This document shows positions 16,912 to 26,582 of a stretch of DNA of 32,277 nucleotides, piece by piece. This stretch comes from Candidatus Latescibacterota bacterium (GTDB lineage: Bacteria; Latescibacterota; UBA2968; UBA8231). Position 1 is the first letter of the stretch. Every line of letters starts with the position of its first letter. The stretch lies in NCBI GenBank assembly GCA_016187725.1, contig JACPJE010000021.1:1-32277 (forward strand). Reading direction: 5' to 3'. Made by a program: the position numbers and the translations under genes. Below the pieces are notes generated by a model. It did not search any database. It was given only the letters and a program-made list of their open reading frames with translations, and was not told where the DNA came from.

Positions 16912-17218
16912 TCTTCGCCGGCCAACACCACCCGCTGCACAGTCTGCGAGACCTCTTCAACCAGCCGACCCTCCGTTTCTGCAAATAGGGGGTAACCCAA
17001 AAGCTGACGAGAAAGGCGTTTGTGGGACCTTGATAAGGGGACGGGTTGGGGGACCCGGTGTGCCTCAAAACAGCGGTGCCCGAAGAGGATCCTGCAGACG
17101 TCCAAAAATCAGCGTTTTTGGCACCAAAGCAATAGAAGGGGAGATGCTGGTTGGGGCTGAGGGCTTAGCATGCCTTCGGCCCCCTACTGTGGGGCGCACG
17201 CCCCGCTGGACCCGCACG

Positions 17219-17258
17219 ACAACGGGCCGGCCCTCCACAGGGAAGACCGGCCCGTTGT
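17219..17258 (-). terminator. Strong hairpin downstream of secreted-protein gene
   Basis: ACAACGGGCCGG (17219-17230) pairs perfectly with CCGGCCCGTTGT (17247-17258) around a 16-base loop, about 65 bases after the stop of the minus-strand gene ending at 17324. No clear U run follows, so termination is likely but not certain. Confidence 0.5.
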
Positions 17259-17323
17259 TACAAAGGCCGTGGCACCTGCAGCGCCCCCGGCGCGCGGGGG
17301 GCGCCGGCGCCGCGCCATACACC

Positions 17324-18952
17324 TTACCTGTCGGCTTTGGCGTCGACGAAGCGGATGGTGATGCCGCCATCGGCGGTGCCACCGGTGGTGCGGATCTGGA
17401 AGACGCCCGGACCGCTGAGCTTCAGGTCGTCGATGCTTTCCTTGCTCGAGTCCCACACACGCATACCGTCCTCGGCGACGATCTCGAAGCCCATGGCGCC
17501 GCGCAGGGCCTCAAAGCCGAAGCAGCTGGCGTCGTGGTCCTCAGGGAGGCTGATGGCGACAGTATTGTAGCCGGGGCTGTTGCAGATCGTGCGGAAGAAG
17601 AGGTTGTCGGCGCAGGACCCGTCCGTCGCCTGGGGCAGCTGCTCGCGCTGGCGCAATTCGTCGGAGCACTCGGGCGCCAGGCGCAGGCCCGCCAGCCTAC
17701 CCTCGCCGGCGCTCAGGAGGCCCTCCCTACTGTTACGCTCTTCCTGAGCTTCTTTTCTGGAAATCTCTTCCCCCATCTTCATTTCAAGCTCTTTCCTCAA
17801 GGGGTCGAAGAGCCCCCAGTAAACCGGGACGAGCAAATTAACACAGGTCGCCTGACTCTGCATACCCAGTTGAGCAAGCTTATCCTCACACGCTCCTAGG
17901 GCCTCTTTGTCCTCATTGCCTCCACTTTTTTGGCCCTGTGTCTCCGCCCACCGCCACTGCTTAAACATAAGCCTGGTGAAATCATCGTCCGTCATCCGTT
18001 GGTTCCCAACTGGGAGAGGTCCAGTAACTGCAAGTGGATCATCGAGTTCTGGATGTCCATCCAGCTTGATGACGTCACGCGTCACTACCAAGCCCTTGAA
18101 CGCGTAGTTGATCCACTGGTTCCTGAGGGATTCGGCAAGTTCTTTGCTCACGCCGCAGGCATACAGCGACACCTCGGGCGTCTGACCAAGGTGCGTCAGC
18201 TTCGTCGCCAACGTTTCTCTGGCCTCCGATAAGGCAACTTGATCATCGCGTTCTTTGAGCCTCTCTTGTTCCTGTTGGAGCGCCAGTTCTCGCTCCTGAG
18301 GGCTCAACTCCCGTTGGGCGGGCATCATGGCGTCGCCCCTGTTGTAAACCGTGAGCCTATACAAGCCGTGGCCAGCGTTCTCCGAGTGAGATGCGCACGT
18401 ATTGCCAGTGCACAACAGCCAGTCCGCGGGCCACGGATACCCTTCGGTATATAGACCATGGAGATCGAAAGATGACCCCATATATTTGTCATCGCCCAAG
18501 ATGTTCGTTTCACAGCATTCGAATTTCTTGTACCACGTCCCATCTCCAACTAACTTTGGCACATAGACGGGCCTTAGCCAGTTCTGTGCTTTGGCGTACC
18601 CGCTAACGCCACCCTTCGGGCCCTCCATCGCATCTATGCCCCCCGACCCAAAGAGGTCGTAGTGGACAGGGCTGCTACACCCGAACTCGTTAACTAGTCC
18701 TTCGCAAACTTCGATACCCAGCGTTACCATACGATTCGCCTCTGATACATGGAAACACTGATTCTGGTCGCCAGCGTTCGCCGCTAATGAGAGTATTCTA
18801 GTATCACCTACCCCCAAATCGGACAGCGGATAGATTGCGAACTTGACCGGATAATCGGACAGGTTGATGACACAGATGGTGTCATCGGCAACTGCGCTTC
18901 TCGCCCACGCGAGTGCGCAGGAGACGATGAACAGGTTCACTACCCTTCTCAT
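17324..18952 (-). CDS. Secreted cysteine-containing protein, unknown function
   Basis: A 542-residue protein with a signal peptide (MRRVVNLFIVSCALAWARSAVADD, cleavage probably after AVA). The mature N-terminal part (about 25-210) is rich in Cys, Tyr and Trp and looks like a disulfide-stabilised beta domain. Residues 210-255 form a charged coiled coil (SPQERELALQQEQERLKERD). The middle is helical. The last 110 residues contain several Cys and end in a beta-sandwich-like strand set (GPGVFQIRTTGGTADGGITIRFVD). I do not recognise a family. The ATG at 18952 has AAAGGA 8 bases upstream. It is monocistronic: a hairpin follows, and the preceding T9SS fragment is separated from it by 84 bases. Confidence 0.8.
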   Translation of the reverse strand: MRRVVNLFIVSCALAWARSAVADDTICVINLSDYPVKFAIYPLSDLGVGDTRILSLAANAGDQNQCFHVSEANRMVTLGIEVCEGLVNEFGCSSPVHYDLFGSGGIDAMEGPKGGVSGYAKAQNWLRPVYVPKLVGDGTWYKKFECCETNILGDDKYMGSSFDLHGLYTEGYPWPADWLLCTGNTCASHSENAGHGLYRLTVYNRGDAMMPAQRELSPQERELALQQEQERLKERDDQVALSEARETLATKLTHLGQTPEVSLYACGVSKELAESLRNQWINYAFKGLVVTRDVIKLDGHPELDDPLAVTGPLPVGNQRMTDDDFTRLMFKQWRWAETQGQKSGGNEDKEALGACEDKLAQLGMQSQATCVNLLVPVYWGLFDPLRKELEMKMGEEISRKEAQEERNSREGLLSAGEGRLAGLRLAPECSDELRQREQLPQATDGSCADNLFFRTICNSPGYNTVAISLPEDHDASCFGFEALRGAMGFEIVAEDGMRVWDSSKESIDDLKLSGPGVFQIRTTGGTADGGITIRFVDAKADR

Positions 18953-19036
18953 TGAGTGTCCTTTCTATGAGGTGACAAGGATCGTCTAAGTTGGCCCATA
19001 GAGATCCTCCTTGGTGAACGATGGAAGTTTGGAATG

Positions 19037-19264
19037 TTACTTGGCGAAGAGCATCTTCTTGACGGCGTTCTGTTCGCCGGCCTGGAGGCGATACAGGTAG
19101 AAGCCACTGGCCACCAGCTGCCCGTTGCTGTCGCGGCCGTCCCACTGCACCTCATAGCGGCCCGCCTCCTGCATCCCGGCCACCAGCTCCCGCACCTGCT
19201 GCCCCACCACATTGTAGATGGTCAGCCGAACCTGGGCTGCCCTGAGTAGTTGCCGGCCCAGCAC
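19037..19264 (-). pseudogene. C-terminal T9SS/FlgD-like sorting-domain fragment
   Basis: The 75 residues VRLTIYNVVGQQVRELVAG, the segment VQWDGRDSNGQLVASG and FYLYRLQAGEQNAVKKMLFAK form the classic terminal domain (FlgD Ig-like or type IX sorting tail) found at the ends of large secreted proteins in FCB bacteria. Here nothing of a secreted protein precedes it: upstream in this frame the DNA is the end of a receiver gene in a different frame. I read it as the surviving 3' end of a deleted secreted-protein gene. It is useful evidence for the host lineage. Confidence 0.75.
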
Positions 19265-19700
19265 CGCGAATCCCGCCCGGTGATACAGCCCGGAATTGCG
19301 CCTCCTGCAGCGAGTGGCTGGCCTGCCTTTCGGCCAGGCGGATCAGCGCCAGTTCCAGTTCGGCGGGCCGGAAGGGCTTGCTCAGGTACCCGTATACCCC
19401 GCAGTGTGCCGCTTCGGTGGCCGGCAGCAGGGCGCTGGAAGCCCGCAGCAGCACCGGGACCAGCGGGTAGCGCTGGTGCACCCGGCGCAGGCCGGCGGAG
19501 AGGGTTTCGCCCTGCCCCGGCGGCAGGTCGGCGATGATCAGGTCAGTGGGATCGGGGTCAGCGGCCAGGATATCGAGGAGTTCCTCGGGCGCACTCAGCA
19601 GGCTGACCCGATGTCCCCGGTCGCGCAGCCACCGGGCGACGACCTGGCGAGCGTAGTTCTCGGCTTCGACCAGGTAGATATGGAGGGCAGGTGTTTTCAT
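19152..19700 (-). CDS. Receiver-domain protein, C-terminus out of context
   Basis: Residues 1-125 are a response-regulator receiver: an acidic pocket (YLVEAEN), the phosphorylatable Asp in DLIIADLPP, and the conserved Lys in GYLSKPFRP, ending in LALIRLAERQASHS. The first acidic pair is V-E-A-E rather than D-D, so phosphorylation may be weak. After about residue 135 the frame becomes Gly/Ala-rich (GAGPATTQGSPGS and onward) and overlaps the T9SS-tail fragment in another frame, so the native C-terminus is missing. The gene was probably joined to the remains of another by deletion. It lies downstream of the LamG kinase operon but beyond a terminator. Confidence 0.65.
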   Translation of the reverse strand: MKTPALHIYLVEAENYARQVVARWLRDRGHRVSLLSAPEELLDILAADPDPTDLIIADLPPGQGETLSAGLRRVHQRYPLVPVLLRASSALLPATEAAHCGVYGYLSKPFRPAELELALIRLAERQASHSLQEAQFRAVSPGGIRGAGPATTQGSPGSADHLQCGGAAGAGAGGRDAGGGPL

Positions 19701-19880
19701 CTTGGGCCGGACTATTGCAAGGTCCGTGCCCGCAGCCAGCCCCTCGCCCTTGCCCTGCCGGCGTCTGAGGGCTGCAGGCGCACGGCACGGTGCCTGGGAA
19801 TGCAGGGGCTGGAGTCTTGTAGATCAAGGGGTTAGGCGAAGGTGCCCGCCCGGATCAGGAGAGGGGATTGAGCGGCACAG

Positions 19881-19911
19881 AAAAAACCGGCACTGCCGGC
19901 GGGGGTGCCGG
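19881..19911 (-). terminator. Rho-independent terminator of the kinase operon
   Basis: On the minus strand CCGGCAC and GTGCCGG (19905-19911 and 19887-19893) form a GC-rich stem, followed by six U (19886-19881). It lies 80 bases after the wHTH stop of the response regulator. Confidence 0.85.
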
Positions 19912-19942
19912 CGCGACCCTGGTGCGGGGTCTTCAGCGAGGG

Positions 19943-19986
19943 AGATTCCCGGTAGATTCCCGGTAGACTCCCGATAGATTCCCGGT
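19943..19986. repeat. Four tandem copies of an 11-bp unit
   Basis: AGATTCCCGGT is repeated four times head to tail; the third copy reads AGACTCCCGAT. The array starts a few bases after the response-regulator stop at 19991 and before its terminator. Confidence 0.85.
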
Positions 19987-19990
19987 AGCG

Positions 19991-21395
19991 CTAGTCCGAT
20001 GGCAGGCGGTAGCGCCTCCAGCGGCCAGTCCCTTCCAACTCCAGTGCGCCTTGAGCGCTGAGCTTTCGCAGCAGATACTTGGCCTGCTCCGGGCTGACCG
20101 CCAACAGGTCGCGGCACTCGCTGTTGCCGATGCTGCCGTGTTCCCGCACATAGGCCAGGATCCGCTCCTCGTCGCTGGCCGGGTGGCCGGAGGGCGGGGA
20201 GGGCGGAGGTCCCGGCGCCTGGGCCGGCCCGGCTGCCGGCCGGCTCCCGCCCCATCTCGGCGGCATAGCGCCTTAGGAAATGGTCCACCAGCAAGGGGAT
20301 GTCCTCCCGCCGGTTGCGCAGCGGCGGCACCGCCACCGTGAAGCCGGCCAGCCGGAAGTAGAGATCCTCGCGGAAGCGGTCCCGGGCGATCAGGGTGGTC
20401 AACTCCTGGTTGGTCGCCGCCAGGATCCGCACGTCCACCGCCCGCTCCTGGCTGCCCCCCAGTGGGGTCACGGTGCCCGTCTCCAGGGTGCGCAGCAGCT
20501 TGGCCTGCAGCTCTAGGGGCAGATCGCCGATCTCGTCGAGGAAGAGAGTGCCCCCGTCGGCCTGCTCGAAGTACCCCCGGCGCGCCTCGTGCGCCCCGGT
20601 GAAGGCCCCCCGCAGATGGCCGAAGAAGCTGGACTCGGCCAGCTCGCGCGGGATGGCGGCGCAATTGACCGCCACAAAGGGGCCACGCGCCCGGCTGCCC
20701 CCGTAGTGGATGGCGCGGGCTACCACCTCCTTGCCGGTGCCGCTCTCCCCGGTGATCAGCACCGACACCGAATGCGCCTGTTGTAGTAGGGCGATCTCCT
20801 CCTGCATCGCCGCCACCGCCAGGCTCTGGCCCACCAGACTGCCTCCCTGCTGCGCGATCTGCTGCTGGGAGAGGTCCTCCAGCCGGCCGGCCAGGGCGTC
20901 GCGCTCCTGGGTGAGGGCCTCGCGCCGGCTGATCTCCTCCTCCAGTTGGCGGGTGCGGGCCTCCAAGGCGGCGTTTTTCTCAGCCAGGGTGCGCACCAGC
21001 GCCGCCTTCTCCAGGTGGGTCTGGATGCGCACCAGCACCTCTTCCTTCTGGAAGGGCTTGGTCACGTAGTCCACTCCCCCGGCGCGGAAGCCCTCCAGCA
21101 GATCGGTGGTCTCGTCGCGGGCCGTCAGAAAGATCACTGGAATGGCGCGCGTGGCTTCGTCCTGCTTGAGCCGGCGGCAGACCTCGAAGCCATCCAGCCC
21201 CGGCATGGTCACGTCCAAAAGCACCAGGTCGGGGACGAAGCGTTCGGCCAGCTGCAGGGCCACCTCCCCCGAAGAGGCCACCATCGCCTCGTACCCGGCC
21301 CCTGCCATGGCTCGGCTCATCAGTTTCAGGTTGGCCGGGGTGTCGTCGACCACCAGGATGCGCGATCCCTTCAGCTCCACTGCGGATTCAGCCAT
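19991..21395 (-). pseudogene. Sigma-54-type response regulator, frameshifted
   Basis: From ATG 21395 the order is: receiver (phospho-Asp D61 in LVLLDVTMPGLDG, Lys in YVTKPF), coiled coil (about 130-185), and AAA+ sigma-54 activator domain with Walker A GESGTGKE (216-223), GAFTGA loop (263-268) and GGTLFLDEIGD. Homology in this frame ends near residue 385 (RRYAAEMGREP). A winged helix (DEERILAYVREHGSIGNSE, then EQAKYLLRKLSAQGALELEGTG) follows in another frame, ending at 19991. The AAA+ lid with its PGNVREL motif is missing in every frame. So a deletion or shift lies near 20195-20245, or the Pro-rich linker contains a sequencing error. Its ATG overlaps the kinase stop by 8 bases. Confidence 0.8.
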
Positions 21396-24300
21396 CGACG
21401 GTCTTCTCCAGTATTTTGAGCACCCCGTTCAGATCTAGGGACTCCACCAGCGCGCCTAAGCGGTCTGCCAGCTGCCCTTCCCGCGCCCCCAGCCCGGCCA
21501 ACTGCTCCAGTCCCCCCTCGAGCGCGGTCACGTTGTGCATCTCCGCGGCTTGGCGCAACCTCGCCCGCAGCGCCGCCGGCAGGCGCAACCCGTCGAAATC
21601 TGCCGCCGCCGGAACCGCCGCGGCCGACGAGGTCCTTTCCCACTGCACCCCCAGCACCTGTTCGAGGCAGGCGTACAGGGCTTCGAGGCGGAAAGGTTTT
21701 TCCAGAAAGGCGTCGAAGCCGGCCTTGAGGTAGTCCTGCCGCTGGTGCTGCATCACCGAGGCCGAGATCGCCGCGATGGGCAAAGCCCCGTGTTCCGCCC
21801 GCAGCTGCCGCAGCGCCTCGACCCCGTCCATGCCCTCCATGCGGATATCCATGAACACCAGGTCCGGCAGTCCCTGACGCACCGCCTCGACGGCCTCCTC
21901 GCCGCTTGAAGCCTGGCGCACCCGGGCACCCAACCGCACCAGGATCTGCGCCAGGATCTCCCGGTTGGTCGCCACGTCGTCCACGATCAGCACTTCCGGG
22001 CTGTAGCCGGCCGCCAGCCGCACCACCTGCCCCCGGCGCCCCTCGGCCTGCCCCACCGGGCCTTGCGCTGGCGTCAGCACCAGAGAAAAAAAGAAGCGCG
22101 CCCCCTGGCCCGGCGCCGACGCCACCTGCAATTGCCCGCCCATCAACTCCACGTTGCGCCGGGCGATGGCCAACCCCAGCCCAGTGCCCCCCACATCGGC
22201 CTGCACCGACCCCTGCTCGAAAGGCGCGAAGATCGCCTCCTGGTGTTCGGCGGCGATCCCCGGTCCGGTGTCCCGCACCGCAAAGTGATACTGCCCCTGC
22301 CCCTCCCGCACCTCCAGCACCACCTCGCCCCGTTGGGTGAACTTCACCGCGTTGCCCAACAGATTGATCAGCACCTGGCGCAGCTTGCTCTCGTCCCCGT
22401 GCACCTGCCAGCCTTCCCCCTCCTGCTTCACCCGCCAGGCCAGGCCCTTCTGCTGGCAGCGCAGCTCGAACATCGAGCCCAAGCCCCCGATCAGCCGCTC
22501 CAGGTCGAAGTCCACTGGCTGCAATTCCATCCGGCCGGCCTCGATCTTGGAGAGATCTAGTACATCGTTGATCAGCTTGAGCAGGTGGTCGCCGCTGGTG
22601 TAGATGGCCTCCACTGCCCGGTCCTGCTGCTCCGGGCTGAGCGCCTCCCGCTCGCGCAGGATCTGGGAATAGCCGAGGATGGCGTTCATCGGCGTGCGGA
22701 TCTCGTGGGACATGTTGGCCAGAAAGGCGCTCTTGGCCTGGTTGGCCGCCTCGGCCAACTCCCGCGCTAACTGCTCCCGCACCAGTTGCGCCTCCCGCTG
22801 CTGCCGCGCCTTGCGCTGGCTGTAGTACCGCGCGCTGGACAAGAGCGCCACCACCACCGCCAGCCCGACCCCCCCCGTCTGCAACCAGGCCTGCCACTGT
22901 TGCCACTGCCAGGCCCGCAGCCGGGTCTGGTAGGTCTGGGCGATTTCGTCGGGGGCAAGCGCATGGTTGTGGAAGGCCACCTCGTCGATCAGCCCCTCGA
23001 AGTAGCGGTCCTGCGCCGGCGCCCCGCCCAGGGTCAGGGGCACCGGCAAATCCAATTCGACCACCCGCGCCGCTGTGTCGGTTGCCTCGGGCTGGCCGTC
23101 CACATAGAGCCGCAGCTCCCGCCCCTGCCGCACCAGCGCCAAGTGGTGCCAGGTCCGCAGGGACAGTGGTTTGGCGCTGTGCAGCCGGTGCTGGTCCTGG
23201 CCGCTGCTGAACTCCCCCTGCAACCGGCCGGCCTCGTCGAGATACAGCGAGGTGTGGCCGTCGATCTCGCTGCTGGTCTGAAAGGTGGCCAGCGCCGGCG
23301 CCGCTTCCGGCAGGTACACCATCGAGTAGGAGCGGTCCAAGAGCGGTTCGGCGACCCCCTCCCGCTCCCGCCACAGCCACAGCTCGAGTGAAAAATCCGC
23401 GGTGCCGTAGTTGCCGACCCGCGGATTCAGCTCCACGTAGCTGCCTTTGCCGTCAAAGACGAAGGCCTGCCCCACCACCCCCGGCGAGAAACCCACGCCC
23501 TTGACCAGGATCCCCCGGTTGCTGCCCCGCAGATCCGCGGCGTTGCCCTCCCCGGGCCAGTGCGCCTCGGCCTGGACGCGGTACAACTGCTGGATGGCCA
23601 CCTCGGGCAGGGCCCGGCGGTAGAGGGCCGCCTCGTCGATGAGCCCCTTCAAGCGCTGCTCGGTGGGCTGCGCTTGCTCCGTACCTCCCAGGAGCAGATC
23701 CCGGCTGTTGACAGACAGGGCGATCGGAGGGTCCTGGCGCTTGGCCACCTCCACCCCGTTGACGTAGATCAGCCGGGTGCCGGTGGCCTTGTCGTACACC
23801 GCCGCCACGTGGTTCCAAACGTTGCGGGTCAGCACATCGGCTGGCGACTGGAACTTGTGAAAAAAAATATCCTCCTGATGGGCGTCGTCGGTGATGTAGA
23901 AATTGAGCCGCAGCCCCGGCTCGATGGTCAGTGCATAGGAACGCCGGTAGATGCCTTCCTCTGCACGCGAAGGCCACTTGCCGAACAGGGTCTGCACGCG
24001 GTCGTCCGCCTCTGGAAACACCCAGGCGACCAGGGTGAAGCTGCCCTGCAGGTCCAGATCGGGGGCAGGCGGGATGCGGACGCTGCCGTCGACGCCGTCC
24101 AGCGCGAAGGCCTGCCCCACTAGTCCCGGGGCATAGCCCACCCCACCGCTCAACACCCCGTCGTGGCGCCCCAGGGTGTCGCGGGCATCCCCCTCCCCAG
24201 ACCACTGCGCCATCTGGCTCGGAGGCGCATACAGGTCCCGGTGGAGCACCGCGCCTTCCTGCAGCTCGACCTCCTGGGGCGGCAGCCCCTGTCCCTCCAG

Positions 24301-25236
24301 CCGCGGTGGCCAGATCAGGTACCACCGCAGACGCGCCACGCCCAGCTCCGCCGCCAAGGAGTAGGCCCCGGAGCCCAAAGCCGCCAGGGTGTAGTGGCCG
24401 TCCTGCTTGGTGAGAATGCTCCCCAGCTCTCTGTCCCCCTGGCGCAGCTGCACGAGCGCACTGCTCAAGGGCACCCCCGTCTCGTCCCGCACCACCCCCG
24501 CCACCCCCGCCGGCCGCCGCACCGGCCCCGCACCGGGGAAAGGCACCGCCACGCAGCGCGCCCCGCCCAGCAACTGCCCGTCGTGCCCCTGCGGCGACCG
24601 GTCCCGGGCATCCCCCCCGTCGAAGTCCCACAGCCCCACCAACCCCGCCTCGTCCCCCAGCAGCTCCTGCCCCATGCCGGCGCGGATCTCCTCCCCGCTG
24701 CGCGCCACCGACCACACCCGCACCTCGTCCAGCACCCCGTGGAAATAGGCGTTCTCCTTCCAGTTGGCCTTGCCCAGGTAGTTGTGCTCTCCTGCCCCAA
24801 TGGCGGCGAAGCTGCCCTCGTAGCTGTTGTGGTCCACCTCCACCCCGTTGAGGTAGAGGCGCATGCCCCCCGGTCCCGACACCGCCGCCATGTGGCACCA
24901 CTGCCCCAAGGGCAGATCCCCTCCCAGCGACAAAAGATGCAGTTCCTCCCGGCCGGTGTAGATGGCGAACTGGAAGAAGGGGCTGCTTTCGCGGTGGTTG
25001 AGGAACATGGAGCGCCACTGGTCGTCAGCGCCGAAGCCGAACCACTGTGAGAAGTAGGCCCAGTCGTCCCACCTCACCCACGCCTCGACCGTGGCGGCCT
25101 GAAGGGTGTCGAAGATATGGGCCGGCAGCTGCACGTATGCCCCTTTGCCATCCAGTTCCAGGACCTGGTTCTGAGCCTCGGCGAGGCAGACAGCACCGGA
25201 CAGGAGCAAAGCGCAGAGGAGCCAGCGAGGTTTCAT
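21388..25236 (-). CDS. Hybrid histidine kinase with three LamG-like sensor domains
   Basis: A 1282-residue membrane sensor. A signal peptide ([21 protein letters not shown]) leads into a LamG/concanavalin-like domain (about 26-205; VEAWVRW, LGKANW, LDEVRVW). A carboxypeptidase-regulatory-like insert (about 245-320) and two more LamG units (about 345-560 and 575-770) follow, each ending in a [17 protein letters not shown] motif. One transmembrane helix ([18 protein letters not shown], about 786-805) joins a coiled coil to the HisKA domain (phospho-His H844 in [11 protein letters not shown]), the HATPase (NAVKFT, DTGPGI, GTGLGL) and a receiver (D1130 in [12 protein letters not shown]). A C-terminal helical segment follows. 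LamG folds bind glycans or proteins, so it may sense polysaccharide outside the inner membrane and signal to the overlapping response-regulator gene. Confidence 0.9.
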   Translation of the reverse strand: MKPRWLLCALLLSGAVCLAEAQNQVLELDGKGAYVQLPAHIFDTLQAATVEAWVRWDDWAYFSQWFGFGADDQWRSMFLNHRESSPFFQFAIYTGREELHLLSLGGDLPLGQWCHMAAVSGPGGMRLYLNGVEVDHNSYEGSFAAIGAGEHNYLGKANWKENAYFHGVLDEVRVWSVARSGEEIRAGMGQELLGDEAGLVGLWDFDGGDARDRSPQGHDGQLLGGARCVAVPFPGAGPVRRPAGVAGVVRDETGVPLSSALVQLRQGDRELGSILTKQDGHYTLAALGSGAYSLAAELGVARLRWYLIWPPRLEGQGLPPQEVELQEGAVLHRDLYAPPSQMAQWSGEGDARDTLGRHDGVLSGGVGYAPGLVGQAFALDGVDGSVRIPPAPDLDLQGSFTLVAWVFPEADDRVQTLFGKWPSRAEEGIYRRSYALTIEPGLRLNFYITDDAHQEDIFFHKFQSPADVLTRNVWNHVAAVYDKATGTRLIYVNGVEVAKRQDPPIALSVNSRDLLLGGTEQAQPTEQRLKGLIDEAALYRRALPEVAIQQLYRVQAEAHWPGEGNAADLRGSNRGILVKGVGFSPGVVGQAFVFDGKGSYVELNPRVGNYGTADFSLELWLWREREGVAEPLLDRSYSMVYLPEAAPALATFQTSSEIDGHTSLYLDEAGRLQGEFSSGQDQHRLHSAKPLSLRTWHHLALVRQGRELRLYVDGQPEATDTAARVVELDLPVPLTLGGAPAQDRYFEGLIDEVAFHNHALAPDEIAQTYQTRLRAWQWQQWQAWLQTGGVGLAVVVALLSSARYYSQRKARQQREAQLVREQLARELAEAANQAKSAFLANMSHEIRTPMNAILGYSQILREREALSPEQQDRAVEAIYTSGDHLLKLINDVLDLSKIEAGRMELQPVDFDLERLIGGLGSMFELRCQQKGLAWRVKQEGEGWQVHGDESKLRQVLINLLGNAVKFTQRGEVVLEVREGQGQYHFAVRDTGPGIAAEHQEAIFAPFEQGSVQADVGGTGLGLAIARRNVELMGGQLQVASAPGQGARFFFSLVLTPAQGPVGQAEGRRGQVVRLAAGYSPEVLIVDDVATNREILAQILVRLGARVRQASSGEEAVEAVRQGLPDLVFMDIRMEGMDGVEALRQLRAEHGALPIAAISASVMQHQRQDYLKAGFDAFLEKPFRLEALYACLEQVLGVQWERTSSAAAVPAAADFDGLRLPAALRARLRQAAEMHNVTALEGGLEQLAGLGAREGQLADRLGALVESLDLNGVLKILEKTVDG

Positions 25237-25518
25237 AGGCGGCGAATATACGAGGAGCGGCCATTAAAAAAAAGAGGCCCGACGGGGGTTAACCACCGGG
25301 GCTCTGGTTGATCCTGCTGCTCTTGGGCAAGTATTATGGACTATCCGCAAATGTGCTATACGGATCTGGCGGATTTAATCTGGGGCACGCTGAAACAATT
25401 AGGGTTTTTTGCCCAACCCCTCAAAAAGGTATATTCCAGGATTTTAACGGGTTTCGGTGGGGATCTGCCGCCCCACTGTTGCCCCAGCTTATTCTCTACC
25501 CCTACCAGAAAGAATCCC

Positions 25519-25767
25519 ATGCCCAATTGGACCAGGCTGTCCAGCCGCAAGAAAGACATCGCCGCCAACCATCAAGCCCGCAAGAAAGCCCTGGAACGCC
25601 AGCTCCAAGCCCATGCCGGCCGGCCTACGATTCAGGAGGTTCGCCGTGGCCTGGGCATGAAGTCGAAGTCGAGTCTCTATTCCAAATGCTGGCTCCCCCT
25701 AATCGATGAAGCGATCAACCAAGGACGCATCGAACGGCCTCTTTCATGGGAAAAAGGGGTCGCCTGA
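25519..25767 (+). CDS. Small winged-helix-like DNA-binding protein
   Basis: An 82-residue basic protein. RKKALERQLQAHAGRPTIQEV followed by RRGLGMKSKSSLYSKCWLPL and EAINQGRIERP resembles the LexA-type N-terminal winged helix (RPT..EI...LG..S.SS pattern). It lacks a LexA protease domain, so it would be a stand-alone DNA-binding protein or a remnant. ATG 25519 is chosen because the frame upstream (open from 25336) has unnatural composition; the ribosome-binding site is weak (AGAAAG). It lies alone between the kinase operon and a repeat-rich region. Confidence 0.5.
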   Translation: MPNWTRLSSRKKDIAANHQARKKALERQLQAHAGRPTIQEVRRGLGMKSKSSLYSKCWLPLIDEAINQGRIERPLSWEKGVA

Positions 25768-26219
25768 GAAAACGGGGTATGATCAGAATACGTGTAAAAA
25801 GTTATCACTTCAGTTCGGCATGGTGGGTATAAGGCAACAAAGGTACCTAAAGTCCCATAGCATTTTGTTGAAGCTGTGAAGCCACATAGCTTTGGGGGCC
25901 ATTCCAATCCCCCAAAATTAGACGGCTAGGAGGCTATGGATTTTGGGGGCAGGATTTCGACGTACCTGGCGTGTATCCTGTTCAGCAGCATTTCTGGGGT
26001 ATTTCATCCGCAAGCCGCTGGATCTTTGTTTCCTATTGCTTGCTATGTCAACACTTGGTGCCCAAGAGACGGAGATAAGCAGACATAGAAAAAGTAGACG
26101 CCTAAAGTAGACATCCTTCCCTGGGAACTGTGTCAGGAGCAGCGCAGCACGATGTTGTCCTTTAAATCAGGGTCGTGATTGCGGAGACACGCTAGGGGGA
26201 GGAAACCAGCACGGAAGGG
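25768..26219. other. AT-richer intergenic region, no gene seen
   Basis: No convincing gene on either strand. It includes one copy of the 36-bp repeat, a stem TTTGGGGG/CCCCCAAA (25891-25898 with 25909-25916), and AAAGTAGAC twice at 26091 and 26104. Base composition is lower in GC than neighbouring genes, in keeping with decayed mobile DNA. Confidence 0.5.
25825..25860 (+). repeat. 36-bp dispersed repeat, copy 1 (diverged)
   Basis: Shares CAACAAAGGTACCTAAAGT and CCATAG with the copies at 26225-26260 (inverted) and 29777-29812 (same orientation). Confidence 0.7.
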
Positions 26220-26357
26220 CTAAATCCTATGGTACTTTAGGTACCTCTGTTGGGTTAGACCCATTTCTACACGCTCTTTGCCGAGCGCTCGACCCACCAC
26301 CACCGCAAGAGCCGCGCGATCCGGCGCGGGTGGTGCAGCTTCGTGAACAGTGGACAT
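26220..26357 (-). CDS. Possible 45-residue ORF ending in the 36-bp repeat
   Basis: ATG 26357 is preceded by a full AAGGAGG site 9 bases upstream. The frame encodes MSTVHEAAPPAPDRAALAVV and runs through the 36-bp repeat to a stop at 26220-26222. No homology is recognised; it may be a stub fused to the repeat rather than a working gene. It is in the same orientation as, and downstream of, the GNAT cassette. Confidence 0.3.
   Translation of the reverse strand: MSTVHEAAPPAPDRAALAVVVGRALGKERVEMGLTQQRYLKYHRI
26225..26260 (-). repeat. 36-bp dispersed repeat, copy 2 (inverted)
   Basis: The reverse complement matches 29777-29812 at 34 of 36 positions. The core GGTAC-N5-GTACC is itself an inverted repeat. 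With copy 3 it brackets 26225-29812 as an inverted pair. Confidence 0.85.
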
Positions 26358-26459
26358 CCTGGCGACCTCCTTGGGCTCAGCTCAAGAGCGGAGGATAAGA
26401 GGGGCGCGGCGGCAACGCCCGCAACACCCGGCAGCACAGCCATGCCCAGGTAATGCCAG

Positions 26460-26569
26460 GTGCAACGGCTTCGCGTTAACCGCGCTGAGCGAGCATCTGT
26501 TGCGAGCGAGGGAACGGCTGCGGACACGACAGCGACCGCAGCGGCGTCGGGTTCTAGGCGTTGTTCGCC
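26460..26569 (-). repeat. Integron attC recombination site (110 bp)
   Basis: Read on the minus strand, it begins GGCGAAC (R''), 6-base spacer, TAGAACCC (L'') and GACGCCGC. It ends GCGGTTAACGCGAAGCC (L' side) and GTTGCAC (R'). Order and spacing on the R'' side match the aadA-type attC base for base (7+6+8 then GACGCCGC), and the other side keeps the TTAA and AAGC blocks. The middle forms the variable stem. It starts 14 bases after the stop codon of the acetyltransferase, where cassette attC sites lie. Confidence 0.72.
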
Positions 26570-26582
26570 GCCTTGCTAAGGA

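Larger units (their letters stand above)
16782..17323. other. Intergenic region, no gene seen
   Basis: Between two convergent genes I see no convincing coding sequence. It holds a partial copy of a dispersed repeat and a strong hairpin, both listed separately. Confidence 0.6.

Noticed and set aside
16359..17105. 248-residue minus-strand open frame
   Set aside because: Antisense to the lysine-rich gene, which has a good ribosome-binding site; the rest is repeat A.
16844..17899. 351-residue plus-strand open frame
   Set aside because: It covers repeat and hairpin DNA and then the antisense of the secreted-protein gene; no ribosome-binding site or domain.
21371..25018. Long Gly/Ala/Arg-rich minus-strand frames (to 23380 and to 25018) and several plus-strand frames
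   Set aside because: Shadows of the hybrid kinase caused by high GC third positions.
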